Assembly (NCBI GenBank): GCA_963785155.1
Contig: CAWAUB010000007.1
Location: 62,001-126,000, forward strand
Direction: 5' to 3'
Length of the DNA stretch: 64,000 nt
DNA from: DASUSH01 sp963785155
Lineage (GTDB): Bacteria > Actinomycetota > Thermoleophilia > Solirubrobacterales > 70-9
The notes below the pieces were generated by a model. The model was not told where the DNA came from. It made no database searches and saw only the letters and a list, made by a program, of their open reading frames with translations. The first letter of the stretch is position 1; every line of letters begins with the position of its first letter. Below are positions 51,953 to 61,993 of this stretch, piece after piece. A program made the position numbers and the translations under genes.

Positions 51953-52464
51953 CAGGGTTGTGCTGAGCGGTCTTCGCCGGTCGGCGCGGCGTCCGGGCGC
52001 CTGCCGCGAATCCCGAAGAGCGCGGCGACGATCGCCACCGCGGCCATCCCCAGCGCCAGCGGTAGTAGGCCACCGTCGCTTCCCGGGGCTCCGCCGCCGC
52101 GTCGTGCCTGGCTCGCGGCGATAGCGGGAACGCTTGCCAACTCGACCGGCTTCACGGCCGCCCCCGCGGGCACCGGATCGGGATCCGTGTCGACCGGCTT
52201 CTTCGGCTTGGGCTCCTCGACCACCTCCGGTGCGACGGGCACGGTGGCGGTGGGGGTGGTCGGCACGACGGGCGCGACGGGAGCTGGAGCGGTTGGTACC
52301 GGCGCGGGGGCCGGAGCCGGGTCATCGCCCCCGTCGTCAGGCGGGTCCAGGATATATTCGTCGCAGCCAGGGCATCCGGCGCTTGCCGTCGGCGTCGCGA
52401 CGAGCGCGAGAGCGACAGCGAGCAGCGCAGCGAGTACGCCGACAGACTTTGAGTACCTAATCAT
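51952..52464 (-). CDS. secreted Pro-rich protein with C-terminal membrane anchor
   Basis: The 170-residue protein has a signal peptide (VGVLAALLAVALALVATPTASA), a short CPGCDEYILDPPDD segment, a long Pro/Ala/Val/Thr spacer (PAPAPAPVPTAPAPV, EEPKPKKPVDTDPDP), and a C-terminal helix LLPLALGMAAVAIVAALFGI followed by RGRR. The build is that of a wall-spanning surface stalk; no LPxTG sorting signal is present. Its stop overlaps the ATG of the glycosidase gene. Its start is 20 nt from the divergent Wzy-like gene. Confidence 0.68.
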   Translation of the reverse strand: MIRYSKSVGVLAALLAVALALVATPTASAGCPGCDEYILDPPDDGGDDPAPAPAPVPTAPAPVAPVVPTTPTATVPVAPEVVEEPKPKKPVDTDPDPVPAGAAVKPVELASVPAIAASQARRGGGAPGSDGGLLPLALGMAAVAIVAALFGIRGRRPDAAPTGEDRSAQP

Positions 52465-52484
52465 CCCGCCTCTTGCCCGAATCG

Positions 52485-54621
52485 ATGACGAGCAAGCAGC
52501 GTAGCGAAAGCCCAGAGCCCGACGCGGCGGTCACCGCGGCGCTCTACGACGCCGAAGAGCTCCGCCGCAGGCGCGAGGAAGCGGCCAGCTCAGGATGGCG
52601 CCGGCGAGGCCGTAGGCCCGACTCGCAGCGCCGGCCGCGGCGCCTTCCGCCGGCGACCCTGCCGTTCTTCCTCGCGTGCGTAACCGCGGCGGGCCAGCTG
52701 GCGCTCGGATTGGCTGACGGCGGCTTCGAGCCCTCGGTCTGGGCCCAGGCGACCATCCTCGTCTGGTGGTCCGTGATCGTCGCGCTGATCGCCGGCGCCT
52801 GGCCGCCCTCGACGATTCCCGGCGCCGCCGCTCTCGCGGGGGCGTGCCTGTTCGGGCTCGCGGCCCTGTCGGCGGCCTCGCTGTCCTGGGCGACCGACCC
52901 GGGCGCCGCATACGAGGACGCGATGCGTGTCGCCGGCTACCTCGGCGTCTTCGTCCTCGTCGCGATCGCAGCCCGCGCCGGATACGCCCGGGCGGTGCTC
53001 GGCGGCATCGCCGCGGGCCTCGTCGCGATCGGCATCGTCGCTCTGATCAGCCGGCTCGAGCCGGGATTCGTTCATGGACTCGACGAGGCACGCGGGCTGG
53101 AGGTCTCCGGGGGCCGGCTCAGCCACCCGATCGGGTACTGGAACGGGCTCGGGATCTGCATGGCGACCGCCATCCCGCTGCTTGATCTGGCTTGCGGCGA
53201 GCGCCGGGCAGCGCGTGCTGCGCGCCTTCGCCGTCGCCTCGATTCCGATCTGCGTGCTGACCCTCTTCTTCACGGGCTCGCGCGGTGCGGGGCTGGCGGC
53301 CGCGGTCACGGTCATCACGTTGATCGCGGCCGGGCCGCGGCGCGTCACGCTCGCGGGGATCGCAGCGCCGACTCTTTTCGTCGGGCTCCTCCTGGGCGCC
53401 TGGGGCTCGCGCAGCACCGCCCTGCTGAACGGAGCCCAGGGAGGCGCCGCGGCCGAGGCCGGTGACGAGCTGCTCGTCATCACGATCGTCGCGACGATCG
53501 TGATCGCGCTCCTCGCGTGGTTCGCCGATCGCTGGGTCCTGCGCCTTCACCTGCCGGTCGTCGGTGTTCGTCGCGCGGCACTGCTCGGGGCCGTGGTGAT
53601 CCTGCTCGGGATCATCGTCGTCGATCCCGTGAACCGCCTGAGCTCGCTCGACGAGGGGCCGGCTACCACGACCGTGAGCGCCGAGAACCCGCGCTTCTCC
53701 GACGTCGGCGGCAGCGGCCGGGTTCAGTTCTGGGAGGCCGCGCTCGACGCGACCGAGAGCGAGCCGCTCCGCGGGATCGGCGCCGGGGGCTTCGAGTCCT
53801 TCTGGGCGCAGAACGGCTCGCTCGACTTCACCGTCTCCCACGCGCACTCGCTCTATCTCGAATCGGCCGCTGAGCTCGGGATCGGCGGCGCTGCACTTGC
53901 GCTGGCCTTCTTCGCGGTGCCGGCGATCGCGGGGATCCGCCGGCGCCTGGCACCGACCGCGTGGGCGGAGCCCGAGGCGGCCGAGGGGACGATCGGCGCA
54001 GCAATCGCCGTCCTTGCGGGCCTCGCGGCGGCGGTCGCCCTCGAGTGGGTCTGGGACCTGCCCGCGGTCCTCGCTCCCGCGATCGTGGCGGCCGCCTGTC
54101 TGTGCGTTCCGCAGGCCCCGCGGCGCAAGGGCTCGAAACGGCCGTTGGGGGCGTTCGCGGTGGTCGCGGTCCTCGGGCTCGTGTCGATCGCCGCGGCCGC
54201 CGTGCTTTTCCTCGAACAGGGTGCGATCGAGCGGAGCCGGCAGGCTGTCGGCGAGCAGCGCCTCGCCGACGCGGCGAGCGAGGCGCGGGAGGCCTCGGAC
54301 CTGCTCCCGTTCGCGGCCGAGCCCTACGCCCAGCTCGCGCTCGTCGAGAAACGGCGCGAGGACGTCAAGGCGGCCCGGCTCGCGATCGCCGAGGCCCAGG
54401 AGCGAGCGACCGCCGACTGGTCGTTGCCCTTCATCGAGGCGGGCATCGAGTTCCAGGCCGGCGAGCTCGGCCCCGGCATCTGGGCGCTGAACCGCGCGCG
54501 GGAGCTCAACCCCCGTGCCGACGGCGCGCTCTTTGCCGCGCCGAGCGCACTGCCTCCGGGGCCGCACGCGGAGCGGATCGCGCGAATCGCCAGCAGCGGA
54601 GCAACCGAGCCGTCGCCGTGA
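52485..54621 (+). CDS. O-antigen ligase/polymerase-like membrane protein (Wzy type) with TPR-like tail
   Basis: After a basic cytoplasmic start there are about 12 hydrophobic segments (TLPFFLACVTAAGQLALGLA, VWWSVIVALIAGAWPP, VLTLFFTGSRGAGLAAAVTVI, AALLGAVVILLGIIVV and others). The periplasmic loop has GRVQFWEAALDATESEPLRGIGAGGFESFW and HSLYLESAAELGIGGAALALAFF, the diagnostic WaaL/Wzy loop. About 130 C-terminal residues are helical repeats (ASDLLPFAAEPYAQLALVEKRREDVKAARLAIAEA), TPR-like. The frame shifts near 53200 (one base). It would join exopolysaccharide repeats outside the membrane. Confidence 0.85.
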
Positions 54622-56690
54622 GCACCGGCGACCGCCCGACGGTCTCGGTGGTGACGCCCTTCCTCGGCTCGCTCGCGGAGGCACACGAGGCGCTGGCCGC
54701 CCTGGCGCAGCTGGAGCTCGGGCCCGGGGATGAGGTGATCGTCGCGGACAACAGCCCAGGCGGGGTCATGCTCGACGCCGCGCGCTCCTCGCCCTCCGTT
54801 CGCGCGATCCCCGCGCCGGCCGAGCGCTCCGCCTACTACGCGCGGAACGTCGGCGCGGAGGTGGCGAACGGCGAGTGGCTGCTCTTCGTCGACGCCGACT
54901 GCCGTCCGCCCCCGGCGCTGATCGCCGACTACCTCGAGCCGTCCCCGGAGGCCGACGTGGGCGCCGTGGCCGGACGGATCGCGCCCGCCCCGGAACAGAC
55001 CGCGGTGATGGCACGCTGGGCGGCCTCGCGCGAGGTGCTGAGCCAGGAGCAGAGCCTGCAGCTTCCGGGCGGGCCCGCCGCGGCGACGGCCAACCTGCTC
55101 GTCCGCCGCTCGGCCTGGGCGCAGCTCGGGGGCTTTCTCGAGGGCCCATCCCTGGGGACCGAGTTCGAGTTCTGCTGGCGGCTCCAGGACGCGGGCTGGC
55201 GGCTGGAGTTCAGGCCGCAGGCCGTGGTCGAGCACGGCCACCGCGAGACGCTGCGAGCGGTGATCCGCCAGTTCGCGATGTACGCGGCGGGCGACGCCTG
55301 GCTGAACCGCCGCCGCCCGGGCTCCGTCCCGCGTCCGCGGCTGGTCGTTCCGCTCGCCCGCTGCGCCGCGGGGATCGCGGGCTTCACGCTCACCGGGCAG
55401 TTCGACCGGGCTCGCATGAAGGTGATCGACTCCGTCGTGGTCAGTGCCCAGGCCGCCGGCTACAGGATGGGCAACGCGGCGCCGCGATCGCCTGCGCCCG
55501 CCGCCGGCCCGGGGGTTGTGATCGCCACCGACTACTTCCCCGTGCTGACCGAGCAGTTCGTCACCCGCGAGATCGCTGCGCTGCGCGCGGCGGGCCGCAG
55601 GGTCAGGGTCGAGGCGATCGCGCGGCCCGAGCGCCCGCTGGAAGGTGGCGCCCGCGAGCTCGAGGTGAACTGGCTCGAGGACGAGGGCACGCTCGACCGG
55701 GCTCGGGCGCTTGCCGGGCTCGCTATGCGCCACCCGCTGCGCTGTCTCGCAGACCTGCGCGCGCGGCGGATTCTGGACCCCGGCGAGCGGATGCCGCTGC
55801 GCGCGATCGCCCCGGCCGCGCTTCGGCTCGGCCGGGGCGGCGAGAGCCACGTCCACGTTCATTTCGCGGCGCTGGCGGCGACCGATGCGCTCCGGATCGG
55901 GCGGATCGTCGGCGTTCCGGTCAGCGTCACCCCGCATGCCCACGAGGTCTACGCCGAGCCGCGCGGCGTGCCGGAGAAGCTCGCGGCGGCCGCCTTCGTG
56001 ACGACGGTCTGCGAGTACAACGTGGAGCGGCTGCGCGCGCTCGTGCCGCCCGAGGCTGCCGCCCGCATCCACGACGTGCCGATCGGCATCGACGCCGATC
56101 GCTTCGTGCGCGGCGCGCCCGCGCCGGGCGGCCGCACGGTGCTCGCCGTCGGCCGGCTGGTGCCGCAGAAGGGATTCGCGAACCTGATCGAGGCGGCCGC
56201 GTTGCTCGAGCGCGACGCGCCGCTGGAGCGGCTCGTGATCGCCGGCGACGGCCCGCTGCGCGGCGAGCTCGCCGAGCGGGTCGCTTCGCTCGGCCTCGCC
56301 GGCAGGGTCGAGCTGACCGGGGCGGTCGATCCCGCACGGGTCCGCGAGCTGATGGAGGCCGCCGACCTTTTCGCAATGCCCTCGGTCGTCGCCGCCGACG
56401 GCAACCGGGACGCGGTTCCGGTCGTCGTCCTCGAGGCGCTCGCGCTTGAGCTGCCGGTCGTCGCCTCCGACGAGGTCGGCCTGCCCGAGGTGGTGCGACC
56501 GGAGTGGGGCAGGCTGGTGGCCCCCGGCGACGCCAGGGAGCTCGCGGACGCGATCGCCGAGGTTCTGGGGATGCCGCCCGATCGGCGCGCCGAGCTGGGC
56601 GCGTCCGGCCGTGACTTCGTCCGTGAGCATCGCGACCTTCGGCGCCAGACGGAGCGCCTGCTCGAGCTGATCGACCGGGCCGCCGCTTAG
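54618..56690 (+). CDS. bifunctional GT2-GT4 glycosyltransferase fusion
   Basis: One uninterrupted frame of 690 residues starts at GTG 54618, overlapping the Wzy stop. Residues about 1-290 are GT2: SVVTPFLGSLAEAHEALAAL, VIVADNSPGG, YYARNVGAEVANGEWLLFVDADCRPPPAL, NLLVRRSAWAQLGGFLEG. Residues about 300-690 are GT4: VVIATDYFPVLTEQFVTREIAAL, VTPHAHEVYAEPRG, GRTVLAVGRLVPQKGFANLIEA, RLVIAGDGPLRGELAERV, and PVVVLEALALELPVVASDEVGLPEVV (EX7E). The joint at about 290-305 is short and Pro/Ala-rich. Two consecutive sugars could be added by one protein. Confidence 0.9.
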   Translation: MSTGDRPTVSVVTPFLGSLAEAHEALAALAQLELGPGDEVIVADNSPGGVMLDAARSSPSVRAIPAPAERSAYYARNVGAEVANGEWLLFVDADCRPPPALIADYLEPSPEADVGAVAGRIAPAPEQTAVMARWAASREVLSQEQSLQLPGGPAAATANLLVRRSAWAQLGGFLEGPSLGTEFEFCWRLQDAGWRLEFRPQAVVEHGHRETLRAVIRQFAMYAAGDAWLNRRRPGSVPRPRLVVPLARCAAGIAGFTLTGQFDRARMKVIDSVVVSAQAAGYRMGNAAPRSPAPAAGPGVVIATDYFPVLTEQFVTREIAALRAAGRRVRVEAIARPERPLEGGARELEVNWLEDEGTLDRARALAGLAMRHPLRCLADLRARRILDPGERMPLRAIAPAALRLGRGGESHVHVHFAALAATDALRIGRIVGVPVSVTPHAHEVYAEPRGVPEKLAAAAFVTTVCEYNVERLRALVPPEAAARIHDVPIGIDADRFVRGAPAPGGRTVLAVGRLVPQKGFANLIEAAALLERDAPLERLVIAGDGPLRGELAERVASLGLAGRVELTGAVDPARVRELMEAADLFAMPSVVAADGNRDAVPVVVLEALALELPVVASDEVGLPEVVRPEWGRLVAPGDARELADAIAEVLGMPPDRRAELGASGRDFVREHRDLRRQTERLLELIDRAAA

Positions 56691-56694
56691 CCGG

Positions 56695-57666
56695 TCACAG
56701 CATCGGTGTGCGGTAGCGAAGTGATGAGCGGACCGCTGCCCAGAGCTCGACCAGGTCGTGGAGCAGGTAGTAGGGGGCGAGCAGCGGCCCTCCGCCTTCG
56801 ACGCGCCCACGGTCGCGGAGATGGACCGTGTACGGAACGGCGAGCCACACGCGGACCGGCAGCAGGCGCCGAGGCAGAAGGGCGCCGACCAATGCACGGA
56901 CCAGGAAGTAGTGGCTTCCCTTCCAGAAGTACTTGCGGACGAAGTAGGCGTGGCGCAGGCCGGGGTGGAGGGCGTAGACCTTGAGGTTCCAGCCAGCCGC
57001 GTAGCGCAGCTTCCCGATCGGTCCGAGGACCAGGTACGCGTGCTCGACGCGCGCGTCATCGGCGAAGCTGACCTGGGCGCCGGACTCGATCGCTCGCCAG
57101 GCGAGGTCGGCATCGTCGCCCGCGAGGCGCGCGAATCCCTCGGTGTCGAGGCCGCCGACGCTCTCCAGGACCTCGCGGGGGTAGAAGACGTTGCAGGTCT
57201 GCACGTGGGGGTCGGGCCGGGGGATGTCGAGCGTCCGGGTAAACGGGCGCGCGAGCGGACCGATCCGCTCCAGGTCAGAGGCTCGCGGATCGGTGCGCCC
57301 CTGGATGATCGCGCCGGGCTCGCGTTTCGCCGCGGCGAGGCCGGCGGCAAGCCAGCCAGGTGTGGGGACGCAGTCGTCGTCGGTGAAGGCCAGCAGGTCG
57401 GCGCGGGCCGCGTGCCAGCCCTGCTGCCGGGAGACCGCCAGGCCGCCGTTCTGCTCCCGGCCGATCACCCGCAGGTCCAGGTCGCCGCGCTCGACCTCGC
57501 GGGCGAGGACCTCCGCGGTCTCGTCGCTCGAGCCATCGTCGACGATCACCACCTCGAAGCGGTCGCGCTCGAGGGTCTGCGCGCGCAGGCCGGCGAGGAG
57601 CGGTTCCAGCAGCGGGGCGCGGTTGAAGGTCGCGACGACGACCGAGACGTCAGGTGGCGCGCTCAC
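56695..57666 (-). CDS. GT2-family glycosyltransferase
   Basis: It starts at GTG 57666, overlapping the upstream methyltransferase stop. Marks are VSVVVATFNRAPLLEPLLAGL, VVIVDDGSSDETAEVL, LLAFTDDDCVPTPGWL, IIQGRTDPRASD, and CNVFYPREVLESVGGLDTEGFARLAGDDADLAWR. The QGRTDP and CN..YPR blocks ally it with the two transferases at 61.0 and 62.7 kb. The last 60 residues contain hydrophobic stretches that may sit on the membrane. It converges with the GT2-GT4 fusion, 4 nt apart. Confidence 0.88.
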   Translation of the reverse strand: MSAPPDVSVVVATFNRAPLLEPLLAGLRAQTLERDRFEVVIVDDGSSDETAEVLAREVERGDLDLRVIGREQNGGLAVSRQQGWHAARADLLAFTDDDCVPTPGWLAAGLAAAKREPGAIIQGRTDPRASDLERIGPLARPFTRTLDIPRPDPHVQTCNVFYPREVLESVGGLDTEGFARLAGDDADLAWRAIESGAQVSFADDARVEHAYLVLGPIGKLRYAAGWNLKVYALHPGLRHAYFVRKYFWKGSHYFLVRALVGALLPRRLLPVRVWLAVPYTVHLRDRGRVEGGGPLLAPYYLLHDLVELWAAVRSSLRYRTPML

Positions 57667-58371
57667 CGGGCGAGCATGTCGACGAGGAAGGTCGTGTAGG
57701 CGCGCTCTTCGATCAGCTCGAACCCGGCGGCGGCGAGCATTGCCCGCAGGGCCGACGGCGTGATCCCCCACCAGTAGTTCGAGTAGGCGGCCTCGGGCGC
57801 GGGGTCGAACGGCTCGGTGACCGCCAGGCAGCGCGGGGCCCGGTCACCGCCGTGCGCACGCCGGAACGCCTGCCTGGTCTCCTCCGAGGTGCCGGGATAC
57901 CAGAGGCACGCCTGCTCGATCCCGGGGATTTCCGGGATGACGTGGCTGCCGAGCAGGAGCCGGCCCGCGGTCAGGCTGCGCAGGTTGCGGAGCTGCTCGA
58001 ACGGGCTCGGCGAGTGGTAGACGACTCCGGTGCACCAGACGACGTCGAAGGCGCCGAGTCTCGCGGGCCAGGTTCTCGTCGTGGAGGTCTCCGCGGACGT
58101 AGCGCACTGAGGAGCCGCGCCGCCCGTGCTCGTGGCGAAAGCCATCGGTCTCTTCCATCGTGTCGAGGAGGATGACCCGATCGGCGCCTGCCTCCTCAGC
58201 GAGGAACGCGATCTCACCGTCGATGTTCCACATCCCGCCGACGTCGATGAACGAGCTCCCGGGCGCGAGCTCGCGAACCAGCCGCCGCCGGCTTTCCGGA
58301 TAGCCCAGGTCGAGGTGGCGGCGGCCGCGCAGCCGCGCCGCCGTCAGCCAGGCGTTCATCGTCAGCCCCAC
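57663..58371 (-). CDS. SAM-dependent methyltransferase, frame disturbed
   Basis: Restored from two frames: MNAWLTAARLRGRRHLDLGYPE, SSFIDVGGMWNIDGEIAFLAEEAGADRVILLDTMEETDGF (SAM-binding motif I), VRYVRGDLHDE, then after a shift near 58065 FDVVWCTGVVYHSPSPFEQLRNL, RLLLGSHVIPEIPG, and YSNYWWGITPSALRAMLAAAGFEL. The FDVVWCTGVVYHSP segment is typical of methyltransferases of polysaccharide clusters. GTG 58371 or ATG 58359 are possible starts. It probably O-methylates a sugar of the repeat unit. Confidence 0.78.
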
Positions 58372-58426
58372 GAGTCGAGCGTAGTGAAGCCCTGCGTTAC
58401 CAGAGGCGAGCGGCTTGAATGGAGCC

Positions 58427-59374
58427 GTGCCCGAAGCCGCGATCAGCGTCATCGTGCCTGCCCGCAATGCCGCTGCGACCCTGCCGCGGACCCTTGCCGC
58501 GCTCGCGGAGCAGGACCTCAATGAGCCCTACGAGGTGATCGTCGTCGACAACGGTTCGGCCGACGCCACGGCGAGCATTGCCGCCGCGGCTCCCGGGCCG
58601 ATCACCGTGGTCGCGGGCAGTGGCGGCCGGGCGGGTGAGGCCCGCAACCGCGGCGCCCACCTGGCCGCCGCGCCGGCGCTTGCCTTCACGGACGCGGATT
58701 GCGTGCCGACCCCGACGTGGCTCAGCCGAGGTCTCGCGGCGCTGTCGAGCGCCGAGCTCGTGCAGGGCGCTGTCCAGCCGGACGCGGCGGCGCCGCTGGG
58801 CCCGTTTGACCGGACCGTCTCCGTTGGCGCCGAGATCGGCCTGTATGAGACGGCGAACCTGTTCGTCCGCAAGGAGGTCTTCGACCGGGTGGGCGGCTTC
58901 GAGGACGTCGTCGCGACCGACGTCGAGAGCCCGTTCGGCGAGGACGTCTGGTTTGGCTGGCAGGCGCGGCGGGCCGGGGCGCGGACCGTGTTCGCGCCGG
59001 ACGCTGTCGTCCAGCACGCGGTGTTCCCCCGAGGCCCGGCGGGATATGTCGCCGAAAGCGCGCGGCGCGGCCTCTTCTGCGCCCTCGCCGCGCGGATCCC
59101 GGAGCTCCGCGAGGAATTCTTCTACCGCCGCTGGTTCCTCACCGAGCGGACCGCGGCGTTCGATGCGGCCGCGCTCGGCCTCCTGCTCGCCTCGCGCCAC
59201 CGGAGCCCCCTGCCGCTGCTCGCCGCGCTGCCCTACCTGCGCACGCTCGCAAAGGGGTCGCGCCGCTGGGGCCGGCGGGCGCCGCAGGTCGCCGCAACGG
59301 AGCTCGCCGCGGATGCGGTCGGGCTCGTCTCGCTTGCCCGAGCGAGCGTGTCGGAACGAAGCTTCCTGCTCTAG
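58427..59374 (+). CDS. GT2-family glycosyltransferase
   Basis: GTG 58427 gives 315 residues; TTG 58415 would add four. Marks are ISVIVPARNAAATLPRTLAAL, VIVVDNGSADATASI, GRAGEARNRGAHLAAAPALAFTDADCVPTPTWL, ANLFVRKEVFDRVGGFEDV and ESPFGEDVWFGWQARRAGARTVFAPDAVVQHAVF. The C-terminal third is helical with basic patches. It lies 29 nt before the flippase gene, in the same direction. Confidence 0.87.
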   Translation: MPEAAISVIVPARNAAATLPRTLAALAEQDLNEPYEVIVVDNGSADATASIAAAAPGPITVVAGSGGRAGEARNRGAHLAAAPALAFTDADCVPTPTWLSRGLAALSSAELVQGAVQPDAAAPLGPFDRTVSVGAEIGLYETANLFVRKEVFDRVGGFEDVVATDVESPFGEDVWFGWQARRAGARTVFAPDAVVQHAVFPRGPAGYVAESARRGLFCALAARIPELREEFFYRRWFLTERTAAFDAAALGLLLASRHRSPLPLLAALPYLRTLAKGSRRWGRRAPQVAATELAADAVGLVSLARASVSERSFLL

Positions 59375-59403
59375 GACCGGTGCTACGGTCAGGATCGAGA
59401 GGC

Positions 59404-60996
59404 ATGAGCGCGACCGACAAGCCACCCGTCGAGCCATCGGCGCTTTCGGCGGGTGCCGCTGAGTCACCGGCACCGACGGAGCCCTTCGACGGGCGCTTCG
59501 AACTCGGTGGACGCGGGTTGCGCGAGCACGCGGCCCGCGGCGTCCTCATCAACTCCGCCTTCCAGGTCGGGATCGTCGGCCTCGGGCTGATCCGCAACAT
59601 CGCGATCGCGGCGTTCCTCACGGCGAGCGAGTTCGGCCTTTGGGGCTTGATCGTCACCACCCTGCTGACGCTCGCGTGGTTGAAGCAGATCGGGATCGGC
59701 GACAAATACGTCCAGCAAAACGAGCCGGACCAGGTTCTCGCCTTCCAGAAGGCGTTCACGCTCGAGCTCGCCTACAGCCTCATCTTCTATGTGATCGTCG
59801 TCGTCGCGCTTCCGGTGTACGCGCTGATCTACGGAAACGCCGAGATCATCCTGCCGGGGATGATCCTCGCGCTGGCTCTGCCGGCGAGCGCGCTCCAGAC
59901 CCCGCTCTGGATCCCCTTCCGGCAGATGCGCTTCGTCCGCCAGCGGGTGCTCGAGTCGATCGACCCGGTCGTCTCGACGATCCTCGTCTTCGCGCTGGCG
60001 ATCGCCGGGGCGGGCTACTGGTCGCTCGTGATCGGCCTGCTTGCCGGCGTGCTGGCCGCCGCGGTGGTCGCGGTGATCACCTGCCCCTACCCGCTCGCGA
60101 TCCGCTACGACCGCGGCACCATGCGGGAGTACGTCGATTTCTCCTGGCCGCTCTTCGTTTCCAGCGCGAGCGGCCTGATCGCGATCCAGGGGACGGTGAT
60201 CATCGGCAACCGCGCGGTCGGCCTGGTCGGCATCGGGGCGATCGGGCTCGCGGGCCAGGTCGCGAAATTCGGCGACCAGGTCGACGGGATCATCGGCCGC
60301 ACGATCTATCCGGCCGTCTGCGCGGTCAAGGACCGGCTCGATCTACTCCACGAGACGTTCGTCAAGTCGAACCGGCTCGCCCTCATGTGGGGGATGCCAT
60401 TCGGGATCGGCCTCGCGCTGTTCGGCGGGGACCTGGTCGAGTTCGTCCTCGGCCCGACCTGGGAGCCTGCGGCGCTGCTGCTTCAGGCTTTCGGCCTGAT
60501 CTTCGCCTTCCGCCAGGTGGGCTTCAACTGGATGCTCTTCTTCTCCGCGCGAGGAAACACCCGGCCGGTCGCGGTGGAGGGCGTTGCGATCGTCGTCGTG
60601 TTTGTGCTGGTGACCGCTCCGCTCCTGATCGCCTTCGGGCTGACCGGCTACGCGATCGGCGCCGGCGCCACGGTCGCGATCCAGCTGGCCGTGCGCGGCT
60701 TCTACCTCGTCCGGTTGTTCGACGGGTTCAGCTTCCTGACGCACCTGGCCCGGGCGGTCGCGCCGACCGCCGTTGCCGCGCTTGCCGTGATCGTCGTCCG
60801 CGTCGTCTACACGGGCGACCGCACCGCCGGCCTGGCCGCGGCGGAGCTTGGGCTGTACGTGATCGTGACTGTGATCGCCACGCTCGTCTTCGAGCGCGCC
60901 CTCCTCCGCGAGATCGTCGGCTACCTGCGCAGCGGAACTCGCGGGTCCACCCGTCCCGTGGCCGACGGGGCGCCGGCCGCGGCGCGTGGCGCCTGA
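59404..60996 (+). CDS. Wzx-type polysaccharide flippase
   Basis: The 531-residue membrane protein has about 12-14 helices after a Pro/Ala-rich cytoplasmic start. Wzx marks are GVLINSAFQVGIVGLGLIRNIAIAAFLTASEFGLWGLIVTTL, YVQQNEPDQVLAFQKAF, VDFSWPLFVSSASGLIAIQGTVIIGNRAVG, and FGGDLVEFVLGPTWEPAALLLQAFGLIFAF. It should move the lipid-linked repeat unit to the outer leaflet for the Wzy-like enzyme. ATG 59404 follows AGGATCGAGAGG, a weak ribosome site, and a TACGGT hexamer 14 nt upstream. Confidence 0.9.
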   Translation: MSATDKPPVEPSALSAGAAESPAPTEPFDGRFELGGRGLREHAARGVLINSAFQVGIVGLGLIRNIAIAAFLTASEFGLWGLIVTTLLTLAWLKQIGIGDKYVQQNEPDQVLAFQKAFTLELAYSLIFYVIVVVALPVYALIYGNAEIILPGMILALALPASALQTPLWIPFRQMRFVRQRVLESIDPVVSTILVFALAIAGAGYWSLVIGLLAGVLAAAVVAVITCPYPLAIRYDRGTMREYVDFSWPLFVSSASGLIAIQGTVIIGNRAVGLVGIGAIGLAGQVAKFGDQVDGIIGRTIYPAVCAVKDRLDLLHETFVKSNRLALMWGMPFGIGLALFGGDLVEFVLGPTWEPAALLLQAFGLIFAFRQVGFNWMLFFSARGNTRPVAVEGVAIVVVFVLVTAPLLIAFGLTGYAIGAGATVAIQLAVRGFYLVRLFDGFSFLTHLARAVAPTAVAALAVIVVRVVYTGDRTAGLAAAELGLYVIVTVIATLVFERALLREIVGYLRSGTRGSTRPVADGAPAAARGA

Positions 60997-61005
60997 CTCC
61001 CTCCG

Positions 61006-61983
61006 ATGCCCCCGCCCGAGATCGCAGTCGTCATCCCCACCCGTGACCGCGAGTCGCGGCTCGCCTTTGCCCTGGAGGCGCTGGCCGCGCAGACGCTCGA
61101 CCCCGATCGCTTCGAGGTCGTCGTCGTCCGCCGCGAGGAGGACGGCCCCCTGGCCCCGGCGCCGCCGGGCCTGCGGGTTCGCTTTCTCTCTCATCCCGGC
61201 TCGACCGGCGCGGCCGAGCAGCGCAACGTGGGGTGGAAGGCCGCCGACGCCCCGCTCGTCGCCTTCACCGACGATGACTGCCGGCCCCGGCGCGACTGGC
61301 TCGAGCGCCTGGTCGCGACGGCCGGTGCCGGCGATGGCGAGGCGGTCATCCAGGGCAGGACCGAACCCGACCCGGACGAGCTGCACCTGCTCTACGGGCT
61401 GGCGCGGAGCCTCGAGGTCACGCGCCCCGGCTGGTTCGAGACCTGCAACATCGCCTATCCCCGGCCGCTGCTCGACCGCCTCGGCGGTTTCGACGAGCGC
61501 TTCCCCGGCGTATGGGGGGAGGACACTGACCTCGGCCTCCGCGCCCTGGCCGCCGGCGCCCGCCTCGAGTTCGCCGAGGATGCGGTGGTGCTCCACGCGG
61601 TTTTGCCGCGCAGCCTCTCCGGGGCGCTTCGCGAGACCTCCCGGTACGACGCGATCCCGCTCGTCTGCGCCATCCACCCGGAGCAGCGGCGGCGCGCCTT
61701 CCCCCACCGGCTCGTCAAGGATTCCCACGCGAGCTTCCTCCTCGCACTGGCGTTGATCCTCGGTGCTCGGCGGATGCCGATGGCGGCGATCGCCGCGGGT
61801 GGCGCCTACCTCTGGCCGCACCTGCGACGCCACCTCGATACCAACCCCGTCAGCGCCCGGAGCCTCGCGCGGCTGGCGATCCACCTCCCGGCCCCGATCC
61901 TGCTCGAGGCGGCCGAGATCGCCTACACCGTTCGCGGGTCGGTCCGCCACGGCGTGCTGCTGGATCTGAGGGCCAGGCCCTAA
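61006..61983 (+). CDS. GT2-family glycosyltransferase, paralogue A
   Basis: The 325-residue protein has IAVVIPTRDRESRLAFALEALAAQTL, FEVVVVRREED, PLVAFTDDDCRPRRDWL (DDD metal site), VIQGRTEPDPDELHLLYGLARSLEV, and FETCNIAYPRPLLDRLGGFDERFPGVWGEDTDLGLR. Its sequence is very close to the transferase at 62734, block by block, so the two arose by duplication around the methyltransferase between them. It follows the flippase gene after 9 nt. Confidence 0.9.
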   Translation: MPPPEIAVVIPTRDRESRLAFALEALAAQTLDPDRFEVVVVRREEDGPLAPAPPGLRVRFLSHPGSTGAAEQRNVGWKAADAPLVAFTDDDCRPRRDWLERLVATAGAGDGEAVIQGRTEPDPDELHLLYGLARSLEVTRPGWFETCNIAYPRPLLDRLGGFDERFPGVWGEDTDLGLRALAAGARLEFAEDAVVLHAVLPRSLSGALRETSRYDAIPLVCAIHPEQRRRAFPHRLVKDSHASFLLALALILGARRMPMAAIAAGGAYLWPHLRRHLDTNPVSARSLARLAIHLPAPILLEAAEIAYTVRGSVRHGVLLDLRARP

Positions 61984-61993
61984 CTTGCCAGCG

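Noticed and set aside
51952..52464. Sortase-anchored LPxTG protein
   Set aside because: The residues before the C-terminal helix read LLPLALG; the Thr-Gly pair of a sorting signal is missing and no sortase gene is in the window.
54324..57350. A 1008-codon open frame on the minus strand across the GT2-GT4 fusion and the next glycosyltransferase gene
   Set aside because: It is a by-product of GC-rich codon use; the product has no domain pattern and it runs antisense to a clear bifunctional glycosyltransferase.
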